Part shown: piece by piece, positions 1 through 7,300 of the stretch
Layout of the letters: every line of letters starts with the position of its first letter
Position numbering within the stretch: the stretch's first letter is position 1
Assembly (NCBI GenBank): GCA_011682565.1
Contig: JAACEJ010000081.1
Span: forward strand, 1-9,683
DNA: 9,683 nt
Direction: 5' to 3'
Origin: Actinomycetota bacterium
GTDB lineage: Bacteria; Zhuqueibacterota; Zhuqueibacteria; Residuimicrobiales; Krinioviventaceae
Translations under genes and position numbers: made by a program
Notes under the pieces: model-generated
The model's database searches: none
Told to the model about the DNA's origin: nothing
What the model saw: the letters and a program-made list of their open reading frames with translations, nothing else

Positions 1-268
1 GGTTGGAAAGCTGCGCTGTTTTGAAACGATCGTAAATATCACAATCAACTTTATTCCACAATTGATTGAGCCTGTCGACCAATTCCGGTTCGCTTTGCTG
101 AAGATAGCTGTCAAGGTCTTCAAAGCGCGTATCATATTCGGATTTTAACAGAGCATATATTTCGGCCACTTCCTGCATGGCTTTTTCAAATACTAAAGCA
201 GGGTTACTGATATTGGTGCCAATTTCTTGCTGAAATAAAGTCTCGGTTGCAAAATCATTTGCATTCAT
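1..268 (-). CDS. Unrecognised acidic helical protein downstream of lexA (partial, C-terminus outside window)
   Basis: An open frame runs from two adjacent ATG codons (271 and 268) to the left edge, giving 89 codons with no stop. The product begins MNANDFATETLFQQEIGTN and is rich in Glu, Asp, Gln and Leu, with no signal peptide or membrane segment, so it looks like a soluble, mostly helical cytoplasmic protein. I recognise no family. An AAGGAG site lies 6 bases before the second ATG and only 3 before the first, so 268 is the better start. It begins about 20 bases after the lexA stop with no promoter or terminator between them, so it should be co-transcribed with lexA and share its DNA-damage control. 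That regulation is inference. lexA partner genes in other bacteria include mutagenesis polymerases and division inhibitors, but nothing visible here assigns this protein to those groups. Confidence 0.75.
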   Translation of the reverse strand, partial: MNANDFATETLFQQEIGTNISNPALVFEKAMQEVAEIYALLKSEYDTRFEDLDSYLQQSEPELVDRLNQLWNKVDCDIYDRFKTAQLSN

Positions 269-274
269 CATTTG

Positions 275-280
275 CTCCTT
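275..280 (-). promoter_or_regulatory. Ribosome binding site AAGGAG for the gene after lexA
   Basis: AAGGAG on the minus strand lies in the short gap after the lexA stop. It is 6 bases from the ATG at 268 and 3 from the ATG at 271, which favours 268. It is the clearest Shine-Dalgarno site in the window and supports the partial ORF being a real gene. Confidence 0.7.
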
Positions 281-290
281 TTAGATGGAA

Positions 291-926
291 TTAGAATTTC
301 CTTAACAGTCCGCGAACCTGGCCAATAATACGAAAGCCGGGGTCTTCGCGGTCAATGTAAATGGGTTGCATTGTCGGATTTTCGGGCTGCAAACGAAAGC
401 GATCTTTTTCTTTGTAAAATCGTTTTACCGTCGCTTCGTCTTCCAGCAGCGCAATAATGATGTCGCCATTATGCGCGGTGTTTGTTTTATTAACCACGAG
501 GATGTCGCCATCGTAGATATCCGCATCGATCATACTGTGACCGTGCACACGTAGTAAAAAAGTGTCTCCGGAACCCGCCCACTCGGTATCCAGGTAAAGC
601 TCGCCCTCTTTTTCTTCGTAGGCAAGTTGCGGTGCGCCTGCCTCCACCTGCCCGATAATCGGATAGCTTTTCACTCTGTCCATGCCGCTGCCGGTTTCTC
701 CCAGTACCGTCAAAGAACGGGACTGACCCCGCCCCCCTTTGCGCAAATGTCCTTTTTGCTGCAGGGTCACAAGAATTTTGTGAATACCGGCCGTTGAAGA
801 TTGTCCGAAATATTCGGCCAATTCTCTTACACTGGGCGAATATCCATTTTCTTGTTGATAGTCCTTGATGGCATCAAGGACTTTTTGTTGTTTGTCTGTT
901 AATTTAAAACTCATAGGTGAACGCAT
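291..926 (-). CDS. lexA: LexA repressor, SOS-response transcriptional repressor and self-cleaving serine protease
   Basis: LexA represses DNA-damage genes by binding palindromic operators. It is inactivated by RecA-stimulated self-cleavage. The 211-residue product has the full layout: a winged helix-turn-helix domain at about residues 5-70 (GYSPSVRELAEYFG, then SSTAGIHKILVTL), a linker, and the S24 peptidase-like domain. The scissile Ala96-Gly97 bond sits in QVEAGAP, the catalytic serine is Ser131 in GHSM, and the lysine is Lys168 in ATVKRF. Length is normal for the family. The ATG at 926 gives a leader of about 24 bases from the predicted transcription start. An ATG four codons later (914, MSFKLTDKQQ) fits the usual LexA N-terminus equally well, and neither start has a strong Shine-Dalgarno site. 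A promoter with an overlapping operator lies directly upstream, indicating autorepression. Confidence 0.97.
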   Translation of the reverse strand: MRSPMSFKLTDKQQKVLDAIKDYQQENGYSPSVRELAEYFGQSSTAGIHKILVTLQQKGHLRKGGRGQSRSLTVLGETGSGMDRVKSYPIIGQVEAGAPQLAYEEKEGELYLDTEWAGSGDTFLLRVHGHSMIDADIYDGDILVVNKTNTAHNGDIIIALLEDEATVKRFYKEKDRFRLQPENPTMQPIYIDREDPGFRIIGQVRGLLRKF

Positions 927-938
927 CGTCTTTTTATG

Positions 939-952
939 TGAACGTTTGTTTA
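939..952. promoter_or_regulatory. LexA operator (SOS box 1) over the lexA start site
   Basis: The plus strand reads TGAAC GTTT GTTTA, a 5-4-5 palindrome with one mismatched arm position. It closely resembles the GAAC-N4-GTTC operator known from Gram-positive LexA proteins. It lies immediately downstream of the lexA -10 element and covers the expected transcription start, which is the ideal place for an autorepressor. A near-identical copy occurs at 1096-1109. Assignment to LexA is inference from position, similarity and repetition. Confidence 0.75.
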
Positions 953-956
953 CCTA

Positions 957-984
957 AAGATAACAAATTAATTTAAAATGTCAA
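957..984 (-). promoter_or_regulatory. Sigma-70-type promoter of lexA
   Basis: On the minus strand a perfect TTGACA (979-984) is followed by a 16-base AT-rich spacer and TATCTT (957-962, four of six matches to TATAAT). The predicted transcription start is near 950, inside the LexA operator and about 24 bases before the ATG at 926. The perfect -35 hexamer suggests strong expression when LexA is cleaved. Confidence 0.7.
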
Positions 985-1004
985 GTATTTTTTTAAATAT
1001 TTGC

Positions 1005-1026
1005 AGATTACAGATAATCTTTTTTT
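1005..1026 (+). terminator. Possible weak intrinsic terminator (AT-rich hairpin plus T run)
   Basis: AGATTA and TAATCT flank a 4-base loop (CAGA) and are followed by six further T residues on the plus strand. The geometry is that of a Rho-independent terminator, but the 6-bp stem holds only one G-C pair. No plus-strand gene precedes it, so it may be chance in AT-rich DNA. Confidence 0.2.
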
Positions 1027-1081
1027 CAGGCTTTATTGGGCACAAAATATCTCTTTTCATAAAAATTAACTGTTGGATAAA

Positions 1082-1109
1082 ATTATCTTAAAAGGTGAAC
1101 ATTTGTTTT
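1082..1109 (-). promoter_or_regulatory. Second LexA-type operator (SOS box 2) with a possible -10 element beside it
   Basis: The plus strand at 1096-1109 reads TGAAC ATTT GTTTT. With flanks, GTGAAC(A/G)TTTGTTT is shared with box 1. Eight bases further along the minus strand is GATAAT (1082-1087), five of six matches to a -10 hexamer, which would put the operator in the spacer or -35 region of a minus-strand promoter. No good -35 hexamer was found at correct spacing. It may be a second lexA operator or control a short upstream transcript. Confidence 0.5.
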
Positions 1110-1117
1110 ACAACAAA
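1102..1117. repeat. Perfect 6-4-6 inverted repeat overlapping SOS box 2
   Basis: TTTGTT and AACAAA form a perfect inverted repeat around a 4-base centre (TTAC), overlapping the right half of SOS box 2 by eight bases. It could be a second binding site or a chance AT-rich palindrome. Box 1 lacks this extension. Confidence 0.35.
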
Positions 1118-1255
1118 GACTTGTCCGCTAATTTATTGTTCAGAATCCAGGTTTTATATCAAATCGAGTAAGTAAAAAGTGGACTGGAGCTTTTAAAATC
1201 TTATTTATAATTATCCTGACTTTTCATCTTCGAACGCTGACTGGGCAATGTAGGT

Positions 1256-1915
1256 TCAATCAAAACTGATTTTATATCGTTTCTTTGTAAAGAACCTGAT
1301 CAGGATCATGCCGGAAACAAAGCCGCCGATATGCGCAAACCACGCAACACCTGCTCCACTGCCCGGACTGGACAGGCCGCTGATAATTTGAATAAGAAAC
1401 CAAAACCCAAGGACGACAGCAGCAGGTATTCGAAAAATACGCCAAATCCAAATAAAAAGCGGGACAAGGACATACACACGCGCTCTGGGAAATTTCAAAG
1501 CATACGCACCTAAAACACCGGAAATTGCTCCGCTGGCGCCGATCATAGGAATGTTGGAAAAGGGAACGGTGAGGAAATGACTCAAAAAAGCAATAAAACC
1601 GCAGAGAAGGTAAAAAAGCAGAAATCGAAAATGGCCACACAAGTATTCAACATTATCCCCGAATATCCACAGATAAAGCATGTTTCCCGCAATATGCAGT
1701 AATCCGCCGTGCAAAAACATCGATGTAAACGGTGCGTAAAGATTTTGGCCATGAACAATAACATTGGGTACGGCGCCAAACTGATAAACAAAGGTCTGCG
1801 ATTCCGCCTGACGCATGAGTAACTGGTAGATAAAAACGGCAACATTGATTGTAATGAGCAAGATCGTTACAACAGGAAATGAACGCTGCGGATTTTCATC
1901 TTTGAGCGGAATCAT
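1256..1915 (-). CDS. Rhomboid family intramembrane serine protease
   Basis: Rhomboids cleave transmembrane helices of membrane proteins using a Ser-His dyad buried in the bilayer. This 219-residue protein shows the core signatures in order: a first membrane helix at about 13-33, then HIAGNMLYLWIFGDNVE with His74 and Asn78 (oxyanion-side residues), GASGAISG with catalytic Ser128, and AHIGGFVSG with catalytic His195 in the last helix. About six hydrophobic segments are visible, followed by a short basic tail and no extra cytoplasmic domain. The length is that of the minimal bacterial six-helix type. A GGTGAT site 5 bases before the ATG fits ribosome binding and lies in the 15-base gap after the M23 peptidase stop, so the two genes are probably co-transcribed. 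The substrate is unknown. The family call is firm and the active site is complete. Confidence 0.95.
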   Translation of the reverse strand: MIPLKDENPQRSFPVVTILLITINVAVFIYQLLMRQAESQTFVYQFGAVPNVIVHGQNLYAPFTSMFLHGGLLHIAGNMLYLWIFGDNVEYLCGHFRFLLFYLLCGFIAFLSHFLTVPFSNIPMIGASGAISGVLGAYALKFPRARVYVLVPLFIWIWRIFRIPAAVVLGFWFLIQIISGLSSPGSGAGVAWFAHIGGFVSGMILIRFFTKKRYKISFD

Positions 1916-1920
1916 TTTTT

Positions 1921-1926
1921 ATCACC
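1921..1926 (-). promoter_or_regulatory. Ribosome binding site GGTGAT for the rhomboid gene
   Basis: GGTGAT on the minus strand lies 5 bases before the ATG at 1915, inside the 15-base gap after the upstream stop codon. It supports this start and polycistronic translation. Confidence 0.5.
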
Positions 1927-1930
1927 AGAT

Positions 1931-4315
1931 TTAATTAACCCAAAAAGAGTGGGTCTGCTGACTCGCATTTCCGCAACGATCTCGCACGTGCAACGCCAGC
2001 ACATGTTGTCCTTTTGTCAGGGGATTGCGAACTTTGTAAAGCAGAAGCAGTTTTTCGGGATCATATTCTGCAATTACTTTTTTCCCATCCAGAATCATTT
2101 TCATATTTTCATCCCCCCTGATGCCGGAGAGTGCATCTTTGAAAACGGCTTTCAGGGTAGGCGTTGCATTAGCAATACGGCTTCCCTCTGCAGGATAAAG
2201 GTATTTTATCTCCGGCGGCACCGTATCGCGAATCAGACAATGTGTGCCAAAACTTGATACATGGCCGGAAATAGTATTGAGGCCAATATTTCTGTCATTT
2301 CCAAAGAATACCCATTTGTTGCCTTTTACCAGATAATAAATCGCCAGCTTTTCAGGCTCGGGATCATTGGGAGGATATTTTATCGACACAGTTACGCCTT
2401 TATTAAGGGCGACATCTTTTGGTTCAATGGAATAAATACTCCCGATAATTTCATAAGCAGGAAATTCGTAAAGTCCTTCCGAATCCATGGAGGTGCGCAC
2501 GAAAATATTTTTGAACAGCGAACCCGGGGGAAAATCGATACTGCACAAGCCGTCATTCGTACGAATTGCCTTCTTTTGGCCTTTGCGAACTGTTTTAAAA
2601 AGCAGCCACCTTCTTTGAACTGTTGTCTTTCCGTTTTGAGAAAAGGTCGTTATCGAAAGCGGTATTGGACCGAGATCGTCTCTTTTTAGCGGCCAGCTTC
2701 CGTAATATTTTTTGGTGGATTTTTGTATCAGTCGCAGAGTCTCCTTTTTTCCATTATCGTGAATGCCGACAATTTGAGGTAGTGCAAAAAGAGCTTTCGT
2801 GGATGTAAATTCCAGGCGGACATAATGATCGTAAAATTTGCTTTCAATGCTAAAAACCGGATTGAGTGGAACGTTTTGAAAAGATTGATCACTGACAACG
2901 GCAAATGCCGGGAAAGATTCGTCGCCATTATCGTCTTGAGCTTGAGCTTTCAAATAAAGTTCATTCCCCGGAACAACAGAGGGTAACTCAAAGCTAAAGT
3001 CTTGATCCTGTGCAATATTTTCGCTTGTGCTGGTTAATAAAAGAGGTTCGGAATCTTTGATCGTAGAAAAATGATGCCACGTCCGGCCGCGATCCCTTGA
3101 AACAGAAATCGTACATTGTTTCATATCGATGCCGTTATCATAAAGAACGTGACCTGTCCAAGTTTCAGGATCGATATCCAGTTTAATAGTATCCCTTTTG
3201 TCATGTAAGAGTGCCCCCTCAACAACACTTTGGTTTCCCCAAAAGTCCCGGACGATGATTTTAAACGAATGCATGGAATCCGAGACACTGACAATGCCGT
3301 CTGTGTACGGAGTCAAAACTCCAGCGGCCTGGGGCCCCACGTTCCCGGGGTAATTTGTGCATTGAAAATCACCAAAATTCAAAACACCATAGAATTTTTT
3401 TGCGCTGGGATAAAAAGATAAATGATTTCCAATATCCCGAAAAAGATTATAAAACAGTCCTTTCCCCTGCACATAAAATCTAAAGTCACGATCCAGTGTA
3501 GCCTGATTATTTTCAGCATAAGAAAAGCGATCATATTTTGCAGAAAAAACGACCTGATCATCGATCAGCAATTCGTTTTTGTAGGAGCCGAATTTATTCG
3601 TCACGCCATCCATGCGATCAAATGCCGAAACGCCAAAAGCAATCCGTCCACAAGCCAAAACAGGCTTTGCCAAACGATAGTGATGATTGCCGGTCGGAAT
3701 CACTTTGAAAATACCCGGTCGCCAATCCCCATCGACCGTAGAATACGCATCCAAAGGAGTGACGGAAACCTTGGTGATTGTAGGCGCCACTGAATCCTGC
3801 ACTCTGTAGCCGCGGAGAAAAGGATTAATCGGGCGGCTGGATTTATCGCGAATTTCAAAATGTAAATGAGGATAGCCAACGCCTGTCTGCCCCGTGTACC
3901 CAAGGATATCGCCCTGGAAATAGCGGAAACGCGTTGAAGGCGGATACAACTGCAAACTGTAAACGCCGCGTTTTTCCTGCTGCCGGCGAACGTATTCTTC
4001 CAATTCCCGGTTAAATTTTTTCTGATGACCGTAAACAACCGTTTCTCCGGTGTCGAGCGTAAAATAAATAGCGCGTCCGTAACCATAAGGAGAAACCCGG
4101 ATTCTGGAGACATAGCCGGAACCGATAGCAAATATTTTATAGCCTTCCCTGCCCCATGTTTTGATATCCAGTCCGGCATGAAAACGACCCGGACGTGATT
4201 CGGCAAAGGAAGATGTCATGGCGTGGCTCGCGTCGGTAGGCCAGATTAAGTCCTGGCTATAGGACAAACCTGTGACAAGAAAAACAATAACCAGTACAAC
4301 CTTATTGATGTGCAT
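1931..4315 (-). CDS. Secreted M23 (LytM-type) metallopeptidase with C-terminal Ig-like domains
   Basis: M23 enzymes are zinc endopeptidases that usually cut peptidoglycan cross-links in the periplasm. The ATG at 4315 is preferred because the protein then starts with a classic signal peptide (MHINKVVLVIVFLVTGLSYS, cleavage before QD, no lipobox). The same frame extends to an ATG at 4366 and a TTG at 4375, giving up to 814 residues, but that places 20 polar residues before the signal. In the 814-residue numbering, ligands His66 and Asp70 (HAGLD), His117 (VYGH) and His170/His172 (HLHFE) complete the active site. A charged insert at about 120-155 separates YGH from HLH, as in long Bacteroidota-type M23 proteins. 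The rest looks beta-rich: Ig-like regions, a ZU5-like stretch at about 615-715 and a final Ig-like domain from about 716 (VPPEIKYLYP to RDRCGNAS). It precedes the rhomboid gene by 15 bases. Confidence 0.92.
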   Translation of the reverse strand: MHINKVVLVIVFLVTGLSYSQDLIWPTDASHAMTSSFAESRPGRFHAGLDIKTWGREGYKIFAIGSGYVSRIRVSPYGYGRAIYFTLDTGETVVYGHQKKFNRELEEYVRRQQEKRGVYSLQLYPPSTRFRYFQGDILGYTGQTGVGYPHLHFEIRDKSSRPINPFLRGYRVQDSVAPTITKVSVTPLDAYSTVDGDWRPGIFKVIPTGNHHYRLAKPVLACGRIAFGVSAFDRMDGVTNKFGSYKNELLIDDQVVFSAKYDRFSYAENNQATLDRDFRFYVQGKGLFYNLFRDIGNHLSFYPSAKKFYGVLNFGDFQCTNYPGNVGPQAAGVLTPYTDGIVSVSDSMHSFKIIVRDFWGNQSVVEGALLHDKRDTIKLDIDPETWTGHVLYDNGIDMKQCTISVSRDRGRTWHHFSTIKDSEPLLLTSTSENIAQDQDFSFELPSVVPGNELYLKAQAQDDNGDESFPAFAVVSDQSFQNVPLNPVFSIESKFYDHYVRLEFTSTKALFALPQIVGIHDNGKKETLRLIQKSTKKYYGSWPLKRDDLGPIPLSITTFSQNGKTTVQRRWLLFKTVRKGQKKAIRTNDGLCSIDFPPGSLFKNIFVRTSMDSEGLYEFPAYEIIGSIYSIEPKDVALNKGVTVSIKYPPNDPEPEKLAIYYLVKGNKWVFFGNDRNIGLNTISGHVSSFGTHCLIRDTVPPEIKYLYPAEGSRIANATPTLKAVFKDALSGIRGDENMKMILDGKKVIAEYDPEKLLLLYKVRNPLTKGQHVLALHVRDRCGNASQQTHSFWVN

Positions 4316-4398
4316 AGAAATCCCATTCTTTAATTTATTTCCATTATGATCAGTTGCAGGATTCATAGTGATCAACTAGTTTCGTATTTTTTTCACAT

Positions 4399-7300
4399 TC
4401 AGAATTCAATTGTCTTTTTTTCGACTTGACTGTAGACTGCATCAATTTGTTTTTGTAATACAATTGTTTTGCCGATTGCTGTGATGATCCGACTGTAAAG
4501 GCGTGGCGCTTCCATCATTCTCCCTTTACGGTCTTTGAGGTATTTGTGCAAAACCCGGTAGCCGCCAATTTGATAATTCCACAACTCGGGCGTGACATCA
4601 TCAAAATACTTGCCATTATTGATATAAATGCAATTTGCATTCTCATCATATTTTATCTTTTCAATGCGGTCGTTATCGCCGCTGCCGTGGTATTTTGAAA
4701 TTGGATGATCGAGGGTTTTGCTTTTAAAAAGATGCAGATCGGCAAGCTGTTTTCCGTACGCCGCAACTTTCCCAAACACCTCAAAATTTGCGGTAAACGG
4801 TACGCGAGGAAAATCAATTTTCAGAAACTCTGCATATTTTCTGCGGTAGGTATTGCTGTAAAATATGCCGTAAATGTAGTAGAGAATTTCTTCCGGGCTT
4901 GGTTCTTTGCTATAGGTCTCTTTTAATTGTTGATAAATTTTCGCATCAATATTTGGTCTTCGGGAGACATATTTAGCTCTTGGTTCAAAAACCATCATCA
5001 TTGTTGAGCCGGCTTTTGATTTGCTTTTTTCTTTTTCAGGATAAAGATAAAGTGGCCCAATATATGAAATACCGGCACCTGAACTTTTATTTCCTACGAC
5101 ACATTGATCGATAATCGAATCAGATATTAATGCTGAAAATTCATATTGGGGACTTTGTGGTCTGGTCCAAGTTATTCCAATATTTTCTCCTTCCAATAAA
5201 TGCCGCATAACTTTTTTAACGGTTCGCCAAACAATCGAATCATGATAAAATATCCACCTCGTATCAAAAGGGCGGTACATTACCGGCTTTATATAATCAG
5301 ACAACTCTGAATCAGATATGGATTGAAGCATATTCCAGGCTTTGCGAATGTCCCAACCTTTCTTTTTCTTAATCTGAAAAAAACTATGCAGTTCATCATC
5401 TTGTAATTTGCTGTTTTTAAATAACCTTATCCTGTTTTCAAGGCTTTTTTTATCAAAATCTATTACAAAAGAGTCCCGTGCTGTTGTCATTCCAACACCA
5501 TTTAACGGGAATACTTGGTTTATTGACCTCCAGTGCAAATAATCATAAAAGCGCTCAATCGCCATTGGAAAAAAGAAATACCAGGGCGATTGCGGTTTAA
5601 TTTCGCTATAATTCTTCTTTTTAAAATCGTTTTTAACAAGCCATTGGTATTTATCTTCCCGTAAGCCATAGAGATCATTGTGATAAACCTTGCAGCCTTT
5701 TTTATTTTTCTGCTTTATAAAAATTGCAATGGCAACACCCTGGCGAATGTCAAAGACATTCTCATCCTTATTGCCACCTGGAGCGGTCTCCTTTTTCAAG
5801 GAATTGCCGTGCAGGTCGAGTATATAAATTTCGTTGAAGGTTTTGGTCAAACTTTGCCGCATGCCGCGGAAGGTGGGATTGTCCAAATAACTATGGTTTG
5901 TAATCATCCCCACAATGCCGAAACCGGCTTGATCGATTTTCCATTGCGCAAAACGTAAGAATTTTACATAATCGTCTTGCAACCACTTGGGATTTTTTTC
6001 GGCAAGCGGTTCGCCGTCCACTTTATAATAGCTTTGCGCGCCGCCAATATCATCTTTTAAAAGCCGCTCCGTCCATTCGTTAGAATTGGCCGAAATACCG
6101 CTATAGGGTGGATTTCCCATAATAACCAAAATCGGCTGTTCTTTTTTTACTTTACCTGCAAGATGACTTTCCTCGCTTAAGGAACTTAGGCCGGGAATAT
6201 TTATCTGCTCAAGTTCTTCTATCTCCAACGTGTTGGTCAGGTAAAGATTAAAACGTTCGTCTTCGGCCAGGTGATAATCCAATTCCTCAAAAAGAAAAGA
6301 CATCTTTAAATGGCCAATAGCATAAGGCGCCATCATCAATTCAAAAGCATAAAAATTGGGCAAAATCTGTCTTTTGATAAAATTGTGTTTGCCGCCTTCG
6401 CCGTATTTTTGGATAAATTCGGCAACGGCAATTTTGAGAGCCTCGGCCGGAAAGGTCAATGTGCCCGCGGCAGGATCCAAAATGGTAACATTCTCATTTG
6501 CCAGACCATCGGACAAATTGAAATGCGTTTTCAGCAATTGATGCAGCGATTTGACAATATAGCTGACAACCGGTTCAGGCGTATAGTAAACCCCACGCCG
6601 CTCGCGAATAGCCGGATCGTAAGCAGATAAAAAAGTTTCATAAAAGTGAATGATCGGGTCTTTACCTTTGCCTTCCCGGAAATAGGTTTGCAAGATGTTC
6701 TTTACATCCGTAACCTTTAAAACCTCGGAAATGTCGTCGACAATAATCTGCAAAGGCTTTGGAGCATCGCCTAATGAAATAAATTGAAATACATCTCTTA
6801 AAATGCCGATAGTATTGGGAATGTAGGTAAAAGCCAGTTTACGATTAAAATCCTTTTCTGCTCTGCTTCTGGCGGCAAAAAGGCCGTAGGTAATGGTTTG
6901 CGCATAAAGATCGGCAAATTGTTCTTCAGTTAGCGCAGCAATAAGGTATTTTTTAAATGCTTCATAAAACCCTAAAATTGCCTTGTGGTTTTTCTTTTGT
7001 TCTTCGGCAAGTTCGATAGTAATTATCTCGTCACGTAAAAAACGGGTCCGTTTGGCAAGTTCCAGGGAAAGCACCTTTGAAGTTCTAATGGAAGGCAGCG
7101 AAAAAGAAAAAAAGCGGTCAAGCAATTCATAAAAACTCTTCTCGTTTTCAACCGGCGGGGCAGTTTCCAGTTTGCGGGCAATGTCCGCACGCCCAACGGT
7201 CACTTGGCTGACTAATTCACCGTACCGGTAAAGGCGAAATTCGTAAAAATTGGTCAGAATCACATTAGGAAAAGTAGAACAGTAACGTATGAGTTGCTCG

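Larger units (their letters stand above)
927..1255. other. Gene-free regulatory interval between the rhomboid gene and lexA
   Basis: This stretch of about 330 AT-rich bases holds the lexA promoter, two LexA-type palindromes, one inverted repeat and one weak hairpin. Between 1120 and 1255, immediately after the rhomboid stop, I see no convincing coding sequence, strong terminator or structured RNA. Two tiny ORFs (978-1091 plus, 968-1060 minus) overlap the promoter, lack Shine-Dalgarno sites, and were not called. Confidence 0.7.

Noticed and set aside
366..554. Plus-strand ORF antisense to lexA.
   Set aside because: It is a frame shadow of a gene with complete catalytic and DNA-binding motifs, and has no domain of its own.
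968..1060. A 30-codon minus-strand ORF (MKRDILCPIKPEKK...) downstream of SOS box 2, considered as a small SOS peptide.
   Set aside because: It has no Shine-Dalgarno site, no recognisable sequence, and runs across the lexA -35 hexamer. The AT-rich region yields such ORFs by chance.
978..1091. A 37-codon plus-strand ORF in the lexA upstream region.
   Set aside because: It overlaps the lexA promoter, has no ribosome site, and its composition simply reflects AT-rich DNA read as Ile/Phe/Leu.
1187..1250. Possible intrinsic terminator after the rhomboid gene.
   Set aside because: Only a 5-bp AAAAG/CTTTT pairing around a 10-base loop was found. No G-C stem is followed by a U run on the minus strand.
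2868..2882. GAAC-containing sequence in the peptidase gene as a third SOS box.
   Set aside because: The right arm (TGAA) does not match GTTT, and it is internal to a coding region.
3422..3793. Longer plus-strand ORFs antisense to the M23 peptidase (also 2261-2689).
   Set aside because: They lie wholly inside a well-supported gene, have no recognisable motifs, and lack ribosome sites.
3700..4206. A 168-codon alternative-frame minus-strand ORF within the peptidase gene.
   Set aside because: It overlaps the M23 catalytic domain in another frame. The zinc ligands and signal peptide belong to the main frame.
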